Shown: one piece after another, positions 1 through 11,393 of the stretch | Layout: each line of letters starts with the position of its first letter | Numbering within the stretch: the stretch's first letter is position 1 | DNA from: Camillea tinctor | Lineage: Eukaryota; Ascomycota; Sordariomycetes; Xylariales; Xylariaceae | NCBI GenBank assembly: GCA_022578605.1 | Contig: MU394061.1 | Location: forward strand, 372,001 to 436,000 | DNA length: 64,000 nucleotides | Direction: 5' to 3' | Notes under the pieces: generated by a model | The model's database searches: none | Told to the model about the DNA's origin: nothing | Seen by the model: only the letters and a program-made list of their open reading frames with translations | Made by a program: the position numbers and the translations under genes

Positions 1-1420
1 TCTTTCCATCTTGGAATTTAGATCTGGCTAACGTTGGAAGCTGACGAATTTGTCACCTTTAGACCATTACCACCACCATCACCACCGCCACCTTGAACTC
101 AGCATTTGACTTTGTCATTGGCATCAGCATCAGCACCAACAACCATTACAATTGCAGTGCACTGCTGTTTTGGGATATTTTCCCCATCCTGGTTCTCAAT
201 TCACCTGAGACTACCCCTACTACTCAAAGCATCACTGCTACTATTATTTCTCCTACTTTCTATCTCGAAGCATGTGTGCTCGGTACTCAAGACTCATATC
301 AACTTAGTTCCGCCCTGCACTCTTTTTTTTTCTTCCCTTCTCTTTCTTTCCCTTTTCCCTATTTTTTTCGTCTTTCCTTTTTGGCATTGCCCATACTTTG
401 GGTTTTGGCCTTACTAGTATAGTAAGTCAAGCTATACCATACCCCTCCCTAGGTTTATGCCTCTTGCTTTCAACTCGTCCTCCAATAGTCCCTCAGTTCT
501 TAACCCCCCCCCTAAACCTTAGAGGGTTTCTTTTCTACCTTGAGTTATCTGGTGGGTCCTCGAGAAGAACAAGACCCCGCTTTTCTCATACAACAATTGA
601 ATACTTTCCACACTTTGAGCAACTTGAGTCCTTCTTAGCCATCTCACATCACATACGGGAATACGCCAACCAGACCAACCAGACTTGGCTAAAAACAACC
701 GAGGAGTATTCATAAACAACCGCACCATCACAAGAAACATAACGCATTGCCCATATCGCCTGTGACTTGTGTTCCCCTCCAACTAACAATTAATGCTTTA
801 GCTCGGTACTCCGCGTATCAATTTACTCTTTGTCGCCACACACGAATATCTGAGGTGGACATTATCAATTGATGAGTTCTACAAATCATCTTTTTAGTAA
901 GTCTAGGTATTTTTATTTTTATTTTTATTCCTTTTTTTATTTTTTTTATTTTTCACTTTTATTGCCAGCCTCTCGAACTTGACATACGCCGCCCCACTTC
1001 TAAGAGCATATTTCACTTATCTCCGTCTCTCCATTAAACTCGGCTCTCTTAAGACACTTTATTAACCTCAACATATTTTTTTCTTCTTCTAGGTGGTCAC
1101 CATTAAAAAAAAATCACTATAGTTGATTCACTCTTCTACGTTTCGCAACTACGTCACCCTGACATCCTACCTTGTTTCTGACTGCTAGATCTCTTTTCTT
1201 CCTACCCACCCCTGCAAGTCTCACGACATCTTTTCTTATAGACTTGTTCTCGTGATAGTGGGTTTCCACACGTCAGATATATAGCCAATCCTCTTTGAGC
1301 CTATAGCCCTCGTCGCTGCTGCGTCTTTTCTTCTCGCGACAGCATAGCTGCGCGCACAATACCGGCAAACTGGATTCCTCAACCGACAACAAGACCATCG
1401 ACACTGGTCCATCAACTAAG
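1..1420 (+). other. Upstream region of the first gene, no gene seen
   Basis: The stretch is rich in pyrimidine tracts (around 310-370 and 900-960) and holds no ORF with convincing codon use. It most likely carries the promoter and a long 5' leader of the gene that starts at 1421. The open frames at 93-422 and 398-715 are low-complexity and lack a good ATG. Confidence 0.5.
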
Positions 1421-4400
1421 ATGGATGACAGTGTGGACTCCAACCAGCAGAAGCTATCGCCAGTCAATGGTGACAAGCGTGATACTGAACCGCCTGTACC
1501 AAGGTATGTGGACTTTTTCTTTGCTTTTCTTTTTTTGTCTTGTTTCTTGCGTTGCTTACTTTTTTTTCTTATTCTTGATTCCTGGCTTTTCATTTTCATT
1601 ACCCCCTTCGTGGTTTCTCATTCCTATACCACATGGTTTTATGCTCCGTTGTTCCCCAGACTGTGCATGCATGCATGGTACATTATACACATCCTTCAGC
1701 ATCTTGATCTTGGTTCATCCTCCCTCCACGGCATCGCGGTCTCCCCTGTGGAGCCTTTTTGTGCCCATTTCGGATTTCAGAGCGCACTTTGATTCCATCG
1801 TGCTATCTCTTCTTTCTATGACAAACAAATCCGGCAAGGGTTAACCACAACATCTTTACATTGATGCAAGACCCAACTGGCCGTCCATCATTCGAACCTG
1901 CACCTCCCTTCTTTTCATTATCTTAGGACTAGCTCTTCATTATTTCCTAGCGAGTTTTGGTCCTCTTCCCTGAACCCACTTCCCTCCCCAAAACATATGC
2001 ATCAATATCATCGTTAGCCTTGACCTTCGATCATGGCTGGTCCAAGGTCGCGATACAACCTTCGTCGGTAAGATCACATGACACCTCGCCAGCCCATTGC
2101 CCAGACAAGTTTTATACCACATTCCCTCCAACCCTTGATTGAGTCTATACTGCTGCCCTAGCCTAGATCGACTTAGTCGGTTGAGGTACATGCTGCAGTT
2201 GGGATATTGGTTATGCATGTTTCATTCCAACAACACAATCGTTCAGATATCCGAATTTCCCTCCCTCTTCATGCTGAATGGAGACCAACCGCATTTCATG
2301 GTCATTGTTAACGTTGATGACACTCTATGATCACAACTTATGCCAAGTCATTATCGATTCAAGAAATACTCTCTTTCCCTCAACTCCGATACCCTTCTTT
2401 TTCATTACGATAATATGTTTGTACAAGCAACGCCCCTGCCTAGAACACACGTTTCTTGAAGCCACCCTCTATCTCTCTCTTTCTCCTTCCCGAGACCTTG
2501 CCCTGTTTTGCAATACTTCACCGAGTAGAACTGCCGAACGGGCTTTCTATGGTACTGCCCGGCGACTATAAATTGCAACATACCTACCCTAGGACAAGTT
2601 GTTCTTGGGTATAAAACAGCACTGAATTGCATCGCCTCTTATGCTCTACCATATTTCACTCTGCCTCTTTGTTATTCTACATCTCATCATATTATACCAT
2701 GTATCTGTTGCCCGAACCCTTGGCACTGTTTTCCCCTTCTTGTTTTTGCGTGGATCCAAGTATCAACGAATATGTACTAACATCAAGAAGTCCCGTCACT
2801 GTTAACAAGTCACCGAAGCGCCAAGATGATGACGAGACAGGTAACGATGCTGACCTGAGTCCTCCACCTGATTCTAGTTCGGTCTCTAGTGTCAACCCGG
2901 ACATGCTCGGTGATGAGATAGTCGTCGGTACTCGTGCGAATGGCAACAAAATCTCGCCCCAACCGGTCACATCGGAGAGGGATGAAGAGGAGGTCGTCGA
3001 TAGTGAAGCCAGCAAGCCTGTGCCTCATTATCCCAAACGCAAGCGTGCGTCTATGTATGATGATCTCGGTGAGGACAAGATGGAACCCAGCCTTCTGGAG
3101 GATGTGGATGATGCAGAGGCTGTTCGACTAGGAGGGAAACAACGACATGGAACTGGCGGTGCCAAAAACGTTATTCTTGGCTACTGGCGAGACTCGCAAA
3201 CCCCGACCGCCAAGGGAAAGCATGCAGTTATTGGCTTTATGGATGTCCGCGATCGTCTTCGTACCCGAATTCAGAACGTAACGCGTGACGGGACCCTTAT
3301 CAACACTCGGCTCTTTCCAGTCCCCCCTGGACCTGGAGGTAGCTGGGTTACTTTTGAGCGAGTTGTCTTTGAACCGCATCTTGTCGGCCTGGATCACAAT
3401 GAGATTAAAGAATATGTCAAGATCCGTGTTGAGACTCCCCCGGAAAGCAGCCCAGAAGCTCGCGAGAGAGCTGAGCGGGCTGCCGTTGAGGAAGCCAAGC
3501 GACGCCTCGAAGCGAATCCTCCCCCGGACACGGCTCAGCCACCCCCTGTGGCCTATGGTCTCGAAATGCCAGAAATCAACCTCAACCGCCCTGAAGTCAA
3601 GCGCCGCCGTGTAGGCAGTTCGATCGGCACCATATCAGAGCGCCCTACTTTGGTTCCCCAGCAGCCTCAACCACCAACTCCTATTCTTCAGTCACAGCTT
3701 CCACCCCAATCTCTCGATAACCTTGCCGGCAAGAGGCCTACGCGCATTCTCGTCGGCTGCTGGAGCAAATCGAGTGCTGAAGACCCCAGAGATAAGCACG
3801 CAGTTTACGGCATTCTCGGTGCTAACGACATGTTCCGCGTGAAGCTTGTACGTGAGACCATGGATGGTCGATTTCTCGAGGGAAACTTCCCCAACGGGGC
3901 TGGTGCTTTGTGGATCTCCTACGAGGATGTGGTCTTTCTTCCTCATCTCCATAATCTCAGCCGACCTGAGATGAAGGAGTACGTTCGCGTTCGACAGTTC
4001 CAGATTGATAACGGTGAGACTGAAGAAGAGCGTGTGGCCAACGAGACCAAAGCTGTCTATGAGGCACAATCTCGCGCGGCCGCCATCAGCCGAGCTCATG
4101 TTCCTGGAAGCAACGACCTGGCATTACGCCAGGTTGGTCCTATGGAACGAGAGCGAGATGATGGTCAGGAGATGGCAAAGTCTGAGCCTCCTTCCTCCGG
4201 TCACGAGTTACGACATGCTCGCCGTGAAGTGCTTCCTCGGAACGATGGTCCCTCGCCGCGAATGCCATATCCCCCCGAGACCGACATGAGACAAGGAAAC
4301 CGTCTTCCTAGTATCGACCCTCTCGAACGTGTCCAGGATCTCGCCACCCGCGAAGTGGCGCGGATGGAAGCCATGCAGCTCCGCAACGACCGTCATGAGG

Positions 4401-4684
4401 CAAACAGGATGATGGCGCTCGACCCCATAGAGTCGCGCCGACAATTCCAGGAGAACCGTGTACGAATGCAGCAAGCTTGGGATAAGCAAGAACAGAACCG
4501 TATGCGCGCAAGCTCGGAGAGAGGAGCCAATTCGGACGACGCCAAGGTGTACATGGGTATCAAGTATGAGCGCCGACAGAACGGACCGTTTAGTGGCAAA
4601 CTTGTTAGTCAGGGTACTATTATCAGCATTGATGGCGAGGATTACGTCGAATATCGCGTTCTTACGAAGCCTACCTTTTTCTAG
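1421..4684 (+). CDS. Conserved fungal nuclear-type protein with duplicated domain, function unknown
   Basis: My model is exons 1421-1503 and 2788-4684, about 659 aa (phase 2 junction; acceptor 2791 is also in frame). The first exon gives an acidic, Pro-containing N-terminus. Two related domains follow, at about residues 154-242 and 345-431. Each has a GYW/GCW opening, a KHAV(I/Y)G core, a DRLRTR or DMFRVK segment, a GGSWVTFE or GALWISYE strand, a PHL motif and a closing (K)EYV(K/R)(I/V)R. Two basic patches, PKRKR near residue 110 and KRRR near 299, look like nuclear localisation signals, and the C-terminal third is charged and probably helical. The pattern resembles a conserved Pezizomycotina protein, but I cannot name a Pfam family or function. 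An alternative product could start at ATG 2699 inside the intron. Confidence 0.75.
1504..2787 (+). other. Long first intron (about 1.28 kb) of the 1421-4684 gene
   Basis: The donor is a consensus GTATGT at 1504. A perfect TACTAAC branch sequence lies at 2775-2781, with candidate AGs at 2787 and 2790, both keeping frame. The branch-to-AG distance is short (7-10 nt). Every other intron modelled in this window is 50-180 nt, so this one is exceptional and may hide a regulatory element, a second promoter or a small extra exon. Confidence 0.5.
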
Positions 4685-7600
4685 TACGAGCTTCTCGATA
4701 GCACTATAGTTCACCACAGCTCAGGTTTTCTGGGAAGATTGTCCATCACACTGGATTGGTTTCGGTGTTATATTTCAATCCCCATTTCCTCCTTTTTCTT
4801 TTTTTACTCGATTTGGGTTTTCCTGCATCGGAACGGTTTCATCGGCTGGCTGGCTTCTTCATCTCGTCTTAGGACCTTTTTTTCTTTACTTATATACCCC
4901 TTCTCCTTATTTTTCCCTCCTTCAATTTCTTTTCCTTTCATACCACAGTGGGCTATTCTGACGTATCACCCTTCCTCCACTCTGACACTATATTCGACTT
5001 CGACGGGAGCATTCGGAACGGCGGATCTCATAACACAACGAACTAGTCCTTGAAGACATTTCGGCGATCCGACCGGACAGATAGGGTTTTCCACGGCTAA
5101 ATTGTCTAGAAGCACCGGAAAATACGGAGATGGAAGAATAGGGGTTTACTTCAGAAACTACTGCTAGTACTACGGATCACAGAACGTTTTCATTGCCCAT
5201 GGCTTGCAATTCTCAACGACCGCATTTGTGAGGTTGATATACTCTACTCTCAATAAGGGATTCACATTGCACTCTCCTGCGAGTTTAGTCAGATCTGCTT
5301 CCAGAACGAATGTCACAGGAGATGAAACGAACCGTCTCTTTTTTTTCCTTTTCTTGTACAAATAAGAATTAATAGGGAGGTGGTTGATACGCGATTATGA
5401 AGGGGGAGGTTGGGTTCTTTTTCTCGGTTCAGTTTAATCAGTTTCTGATCAAAATCGCTGAACACTAGGAAAAGAGAATGTCATTAGTCTTTTTTTTCTC
5501 GCAGGCAATTAAAAAAAAAGTGGAGTGAGAGAGGAAATCGAGGATAAGTAGATGGCAACGGGACTGAACGTACTTTGTTCCCGCATAATTAATTTTGGTT
5601 TTGCCTTAAGATGCTGTCGTCTTGCTCGACCTGTGATATAATTATATGATGAGCACTGCTATTACACCGTTATTGCGATCGTAAACATAGGTTTTGCCTC
5701 GGGTCGATTGGCCGTTGTGGCTAGCGTCTTGGTTAAATGCGTCGAGTTCTACCGAAATGGAACATGTTAACACTGTAGAGAATGGTAATACAGTACTTTA
5801 TGAAAGATAGGGAAGTTATCTGTGTACAGTGTTGAGTTTCTTGGAAAAGGTGTTTAAGTAAGGAAATTTAAAATAATAAAAAGGTACCTAAATGAAGAAC
5901 ATATCAAGGATCATCACCTATTCGAAGTTATACCTAAAATGATGCTTCGTAGTGATGAAATGAATGGTAAGAGATGATTAAGCGCCGTAGCATATCAAGG
6001 CTTGTATTTCAACACGTAGCAAGTACTATCCGCACGCTCTCTAAAGAAAAGGAACCGTTTAGCTTGTAGGGAATATTCACTAATGTTGTAGTGCCTGTCA
6101 ATATATCATAATCAAGTTTTCAGGACGAGAATTACGCGAAGAAGAATTATGACAATGACACCAGAAAGACACGTAACTATGTTAAATGCCTATCATTGAT
6201 TTGACTGCCAATGTAGGTAGATATATTCTGTACATAGGTAGGTAGTAGGTTAGATAAATACAGTATCGTTAGAGAACTACAACTACGTATGATGCCAATA
6301 CATACACAAAAACATTCCCCTCGTTCTATGTGCTTTCTGATCTATCACTCCTGACGGTATCTCTGTGCCTACCTACCCAGGTAACCGGCATTTCTACATT
6401 ACCACGGGCGATTGGCGCAACCAACCTACACGTTTATCATTACTGAATCCTCCGGGTTCCATGGCCGTAGGAATGGCGATAGGGCCAATCAGATAACCGG
6501 GTGGTGAGCCGGAACCAGTTGCCTATTTTTTCCTTTTCCCCCTTTTTTGTACTTATTTGTTAATATCTGCACTGTATAAGGAGCCGGTCGATTCCATAGG
6601 TATGATTCACATTCGTCAGCTCGTTGGAGGCCTAGGAGGCGATAGATACTATCGCCGCGATAAATCCGCTGTGGGAATGAACTAGCCACCTGCTTTGCCT
6701 GGATTCGATAAATATTAGTCTCGAACCGAACCGTTGATTTATCATTTTCGGCTTTTGCTTGTTGGTTGTAGGGCGTTTAGGGATAGTTCTTGATGTATTA
6801 CACATATGGGTTATGCGTTGTAATGGACGGCGTCCTTTTTGATATTTCCCCGTTTTCTGCAGATCATAGTCGCGCCATGATTCCTCATCGAGGGGATAAT
6901 CGAGTCGTATCCTACCCAAAAAGCAATATTCCGACATCCGACATAGAGTATCTACCTCCTCACGTAGATTAAATTACATACCATAGGTAGTAGTGATGGT
7001 GTCAGCATTCGGCATGTCGTATCCTTATATTTATTACTAACCTCCTCTGTTGCTTACACATAACCTGTATATCTCCCCCCATACAGGCAGCCTAGCTTGA
7101 AAATAGTATAGCCTGCCTGCTACCCTGCTACAGTAGAAAGTATTGAAGGAAGTATAGCATATAGGAGCTGGAGAATTACGTACAAGGATGGAAGGGGGGC
7201 CAAAAGGGACTCTACTAATTACGAATTTGCTTAGTGATCAGAGGTCCATCGATGGTAGAGTTGCACACAAATTTAGACCTTGCATATTATGTCTATCACC
7301 GGCGAATTTGACATGATCTACGTATGGTGGGCGCACTCGCCTAGGTAAAATGTATACGAGTAAAACGCAACCGCTTCGTTAGAGCCAAAATAAGTCCCTA
7401 CTTAGTCAGATAGGGCGATGATACCTTACCAACGTACGTATGTATGCCAAGAGTAGCTTTGAGAGAGACAGAAGTGCCAAGTAATCTAGAATTCTTTCGA
7501 GCTCCCCAGCAACTAGCTTACCTTTTTACTATATCATTACAAGGAGTTGTATAAAACACTCTCTCACGATTGTCATGTTATTCCTTTAAGTTCATCATAG

Positions 7601-8140
7601 CACTCCTGGGCTCGAAATACTAGTGGTAGCAATAAAAAGAAAAAAACATGAAGCATCTCTGTCCTACCTACTTCAAGAGCAAAAAGCCGCCCGGGACCGA
7701 AAAACACCCCCACCCCTTGTTCGGCAACCGGCCCCACATGAATCAAACAACCCCCGAGGTCGACGCAGGGTACCGTATACGGAAGATAATTTGTAGCAAG
7801 GCCCGCGCAGATAAATAGTCTCGGATAGGGCGATGATAGTTCCATACATATTTAATGCGTAACGAGGTTTCCTTTAGTTTCTCCTTTTCTTCTGTGTCTA
7901 GGTAGTCTTGGGAAACCCGGCTACTATACCCCTTTCCCTACAACATCGAGCTTGTAAAACCGGGTCGGCGAGCTTTCCAACACATGTGCCTGACCCTCTA
8001 CGCAGCACACCACATACCAACCGACTTCGCAGCTATCCAGACCCCGCAACAGCCTCGAGCGGTTTCCCATACTACCAAGACAGCGATCCAGCACCCCTCC
8101 CGTTCTCATCACCTTCATTGAAAATCGATAGCTTACCCTA
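4685..8140. other. Gene-poor AT-rich spacer
   Basis: I see no ORF with credible coding character. The first 300 bases are a T/C-rich likely 3' UTR. The stretch contains one copy of a dispersed repeat (about 6255-6500) and many TAGGTAGGT-like short motifs. Confidence 0.5.
6255..6500. repeat. Dispersed repeat, copy 1
   Basis: The core around 6325-6358 (gtt-c-tatgtg followed by ttctgatctatcactcctg) recurs at about 9596-9630 and, more diverged, at about 57563-57595. Flanking AT-rich sequence also aligns loosely, suggesting an old repeat of about 150-250 bp. No terminal repeats or ORF are evident. Confidence 0.45.
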
Positions 8141-8362
8141 TTACATGTCCACATACCGATACGCCCCGTCCGCCCCGCGCACCAGATGGCACGCATAGCA
8201 CGCCGCGCACACCTCGACGAAGCGCCCGCTCGCCGGGCCCCGCCCGAACTCGACCCCGTTGGCGCGCGCGCCGGCGCACCGGCCCAGCGCGCGGCAGGGC
8301 ATGTGCGTGGGCCCCACGAGGTGCCCGCACGCGCGGTAGTGGATGTAGCCTGAGGTGCACAT
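8141..8362 (-). CDS. Small Cys/His-containing hypothetical protein in a GC-rich island
   Basis: A complete 73-codon ORF runs from ATG (8362) to TAA (8141). The product has six Cys and several His, in the order MC, ACGH, MPC, GRC and CAACYAC, which could bind metal. The ORF is very GC-rich, with strong GC bias at third positions, and sits between AT-rich spacers, which argues that it is a real coding exon. I do not recognise a family. It could be one exon of a larger gene, but I see no convincing partner exon. No signal peptide or membrane segment is visible. Confidence 0.45.
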   Translation of the reverse strand: MCTSGYIHYRACGHLVGPTHMPCRALGRCAGARANGVEFGRGPASGRFVEVCAACYACHLVRGADGAYRYVDM

Positions 8363-9640
8363 GGGGTGTGGTATTTACCTAGAGATTGTTTTTAGGGGAA
8401 TGGAGATGGAATGGAGGAGCTGGAATGATGGACGGGGGTATGGTTTGTTTTATGTGGATGGGGTTTAGGAGAGGCGTGGGAGGATAGGATACGGTGGATG
8501 GGCAGGGGAATGGGGAATATGTTATTGGAAATATGTTTGAAATATGGTGAGAAAGTAGGAGGAGAGGTGAATAAGGGGGAAGGGTCACACTTCTGAGTAA
8601 TAGATGTGATTATAGATTAGTGTACAGCACGTATTTAACAGTTGCTAAGGTAGTCTTTTCCTAGGCTAGGAAAGAAACCGCTCGTGACAGTTCTAGAGTG
8701 TAGAAGTGACTACTATACATGACTACTATACAAGAATGGTCACTGAATAGAATTATATAGTTATGACGAAGCACTTAATGTGACTAGTATCCCTTTGTGT
8801 TTTCTTCAGGATATTAGTTTGTCCGTTTTATTATTTAACGTCTGAGCCGGAGCGGCATGGGCCCTCTCTAGCAACCTCCCTAGGAGTATGGGACGTAGCA
8901 AGCTATAACTATAATTACCTTACATTTGTGAAGCCATTTCTTGCCTTAGTGGGTTCAACCTTCCCTGGTCAGTGGTCACTACGTATCGGTCCTGCTGATC
9001 TGCTTCTGTATGATTCCAATTTGTGATGTTCTCAGGGGGGTTAAGGGGCCATTCCTCGTCCCGTTTTCTTCAGGAGAGATGGCCATGGAACCTTTTGAAG
9101 ACAATATTCACTAGCTATTATATTGGAACCGCACCGACTTTAAATTGCGAACACTTCTGAATATTGTTCATTGGCTCCAAACCATAAAATATTCATCTGC
9201 ATTCACTTCTATATCCGTATGACAATAAGCACAACCTTCTTTGTTTCCTCCTAGCTCCTAACACCGTAAGTCTGGAGTCTATTACAGTATCAAATGGAAA
9301 GGAAGTGCCGTGTTCCTTTATTTGAAAGCATGCCATTTAAATGATTCGAGATAAAATGCTTGAGAGCCAAGATTGCTTTCCGAATTCTAACAGAAAGAGA
9401 CAAATACAATTTTAGAAAGCCATACTATATCCTAAACATTTACATAATCTACGTACCCAGGTTTTTTATGTGGTACCAGATCATGTCAATAACAGAAAAC
9501 CTTGCAAGAATTCGGGTCATCATGGTGGTAGTGTCATTGGGAGGAACTAGAACTATATACAATATCAATACATATTTATAGAAATGTTCTCTTTGTTCCA
9601 TGTACCTTCTGATCTATCACTCCTGGCACACAGGCCATGA
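8363..9640. other. Spacer, no gene seen
   Basis: The spacer contains no supportable ORF. Purine-rich sequence (8390-8580) precedes the 8141-8362 ORF on its strand and may be its promoter and leader. The 3' part merges into copy 2 of the dispersed repeat. Confidence 0.45.
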
Positions 9641-9745
9641 CTATTCTTAGTTTTCAATAGTGAATACTCTTAGGTGACCAATCTGGTGATCTAGCAACAC
9701 GGGACCGACCGAGTAATATCCCATCCAAGGATAGCCTGGTGGAGG
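9545..9745. repeat. Dispersed repeat, copy 2
   Basis: The segment at 9596-9630 shares the ttctgatctatcactcctg core with copy 1 (6325-6358), exact over about 20 bases, and is similar over adjacent AT-rich sequence. It abuts the broken coding fragment at 9647-10105. Confidence 0.45.
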
Positions 9746-10105
9746 ACGTCCATCGGAGGAATGAGTCTCGCACGCATATCCTTTGCGGAACGCTGGATCT
9801 TGGCCTTCTTCACTGGCCCGCGTATATTCATCTTCATCGATTGTATCCTCTGGGATGGTAAGAGAAGGTGTGCGGACCATTCTCATCCATGGCAATGTTG
9901 TCATTGCAACGTCGTCATCCCATTGCCGTTACTCATTATCCCTATCATTATCGGAAGAGCCGTCTGAAGATGCCGGGCTCAGTGCGGTGGCCATAACACC
10001 GTCCTCAGCTAGGAGCTTGTCAGCATGCTCCATAGCTTCTCGGCGGAAGAGCTTCATTTCGCGGTCATCGTTGTTGATACCGCCAGACAGAGGTGCCAAA
10101 ACATG
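9647..10105 (-). pseudogene. Broken acidic coding fragment, unknown family
   Basis: Two adjacent minus-strand frames both look coding. About 10105 down to 9929 encodes an Asp/Glu/Ser-rich stretch (motifs NNDDRE, FRREAMEHADKLLAEDG) ending at a stop at 9929-9931. Another frame, from about 9940 down to 9647, continues with similar acidic composition (VAMTTLPWMRMV, EDTIDEDEYTRASEEG). The frame change without splice signals suggests a frameshifted pseudogene, although an unseen small intron is possible. I do not recognise the protein. Confidence 0.35.
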
Positions 10106-10208
10106 GCTTAAATTTGGTATAGAGGGGGAAGAATGGGTTGCGAAGAAATCATCTAAGCTTCCCTTCCCCCTCCTCAGACTATAGCCCCTTCATCTACTCC
10201 AAGCTAAC

Positions 10209-10245
10209 TAGGTACCATTGCAAGCTTACTTGCAATGGTAACCTA
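10209..10245. repeat. Hairpin A (arms 10209-10224 / 10229-10245)
   Basis: This is a 16-bp inverted repeat with one extra base in the right arm and a 4-nt loop. The loop holds the stop codon of the minus-strand ORF 10226-10582, so the transcript would end its reading frame inside a tight hairpin. Confidence 0.7.
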
Positions 10246-10616
10246 GATGCTCATGGTACTGGTCCAGTCGTTTAAACGACCAGTATTCCTTGCACCACGG
10301 GCAGTATTTCTCATTGCCCTGGTCTTCCTGGCAGTGGGCTCTAACCACATGCCCTGCCAACACCTGTAAACCATTGGTGACAAAACCACAAGTAATGTGC
10401 TTATAACCCCAATGCCTTCTCATCGAGAAGCTATCCCCGACTTCTCCACACCCGGCCGATAGGCAAATATACACATGATGATGTATTAGTATACCATAAG
10501 CAATGGATATACCAGCACATGCACCCTTAGTGGTCTTATTAGCCAATGGTCTAACGGAGTTGGTATGAGCTGTGGTTGACAACCACTACCAGGAAGACCA
10601 GGGCAATGAGAAACAT
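10226..10616 (-). pseudogene. Cys-rich secreted-protein-like gene, frameshifted after the signal peptide
   Basis: On the minus strand an ATG at 10616 opens a hydrophobic leader (FLIALVFLVVVV), then hits a stop at 10551-10553. The overlapping frame, open from 10585 to the stop at 10226-10228, encodes about 119 residues with eight Cys, a CPWC motif and a His/Cys-rich tail (YHEHLGYHCK) that could be a zinc- or disulfide-stabilised fold. The two frames are offset by one shift near 10580-10590. If joined, they would give a small secreted Cys-rich protein of effector-like type; as it stands the gene looks broken, or the base call is wrong. The leader is the reverse complement of a downstream part of the same ORF (see hairpin B). 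The family is not recognised. Confidence 0.4.
10307..10613. repeat. Inverted repeat B (arms 10307-10337 / 10583-10613)
   Basis: Arms of 31 nt match at 30 positions in inverted orientation, with 245 nt between them. One arm lies in the coding part of the minus-strand Cys-rich ORF, and the other covers its hydrophobic leader. Confidence 0.8.
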
Positions 10617-10966
10617 TGTCCTGAGGGCATGGTCCCCAGAAGCTTTCGTATTTCAATTTCTAAGGAAAACAGTAAGTATTAGCAGCTAATCAGATATCAT
10701 ACCACGATTCGACCCCATATCATGTCACTCACCGCCCCTGTCTCCGCCATGGTAGTGTGCTGATGCTAGGATTCACGTCGGCCCCACGTGTATCCCAGGG
10801 GAGCAGGTCCATGATTATGGCCTTTTATTGTTTTTTATTTAGGGAAAGGATATCTCTCTACCCCTTTCAACCTGCAGACTCTGACGGGGCCTGGCGGGTC
10901 AGGCGGACCATACCAGGCAGGAGTCCCGTCGGTATACCATGGAAGGGGCAGGCTACCGTCTGCACT

Positions 10967-11053
10967 GCATCAAAGCCCAAGTACATACTCTCGATAGTCG
11001 CCATAGATATGATATTTCATGTGACCCGAGAGCATGTACTTGGACTTTGATGC
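10967..11053. repeat. Hairpin C (arms 10967-10993 / 11027-11053)
   Basis: The arms are 27 nt with 25 matches and a 33-nt loop. No coding sequence is obvious here. The size resembles a small-RNA precursor hairpin. Confidence 0.75.
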
Positions 11054-11161
11054 CGCCGCTGAGGCAAGCAGCCTTAGCGGGGGCTAGGAGTAAATTATGA
11101 TGTCCTTGATCAAGAAGTTCCCCAACCCACTCAGCAGAGAGGCTGTGAAAGGATCTTTTCT

Positions 11162-11284
11162 ATTATCTTTTGCTTTTCATTTCATGGGGCTGGAGGGACC
11201 CGTTCAAAAGGGACTTGTTCCAGTGAAGTCGACATGAATCGAACTTCCCCCTCAAGCCCCATGAAATGAAAAGCAAAAGATAAT
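11162..11284. repeat. Hairpin D (arms 11162-11197 / 11249-11284)
   Basis: The arms are 36 nt with 35 matches and a 51-nt loop. This is the most perfect long hairpin of the cluster and lies within a minus-strand open frame (11163-11387). Confidence 0.85.
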
Positions 11285-11393
11285 CGAAAGAAACATCTTT
11301 CATAGCTTCTCTTCTGAGGTGGCTGAGAGAATTTGATATCCTTGATGATTCAGCCGGCACACAGGCCGCAGACTTTAGGCTGACCATCGTATA

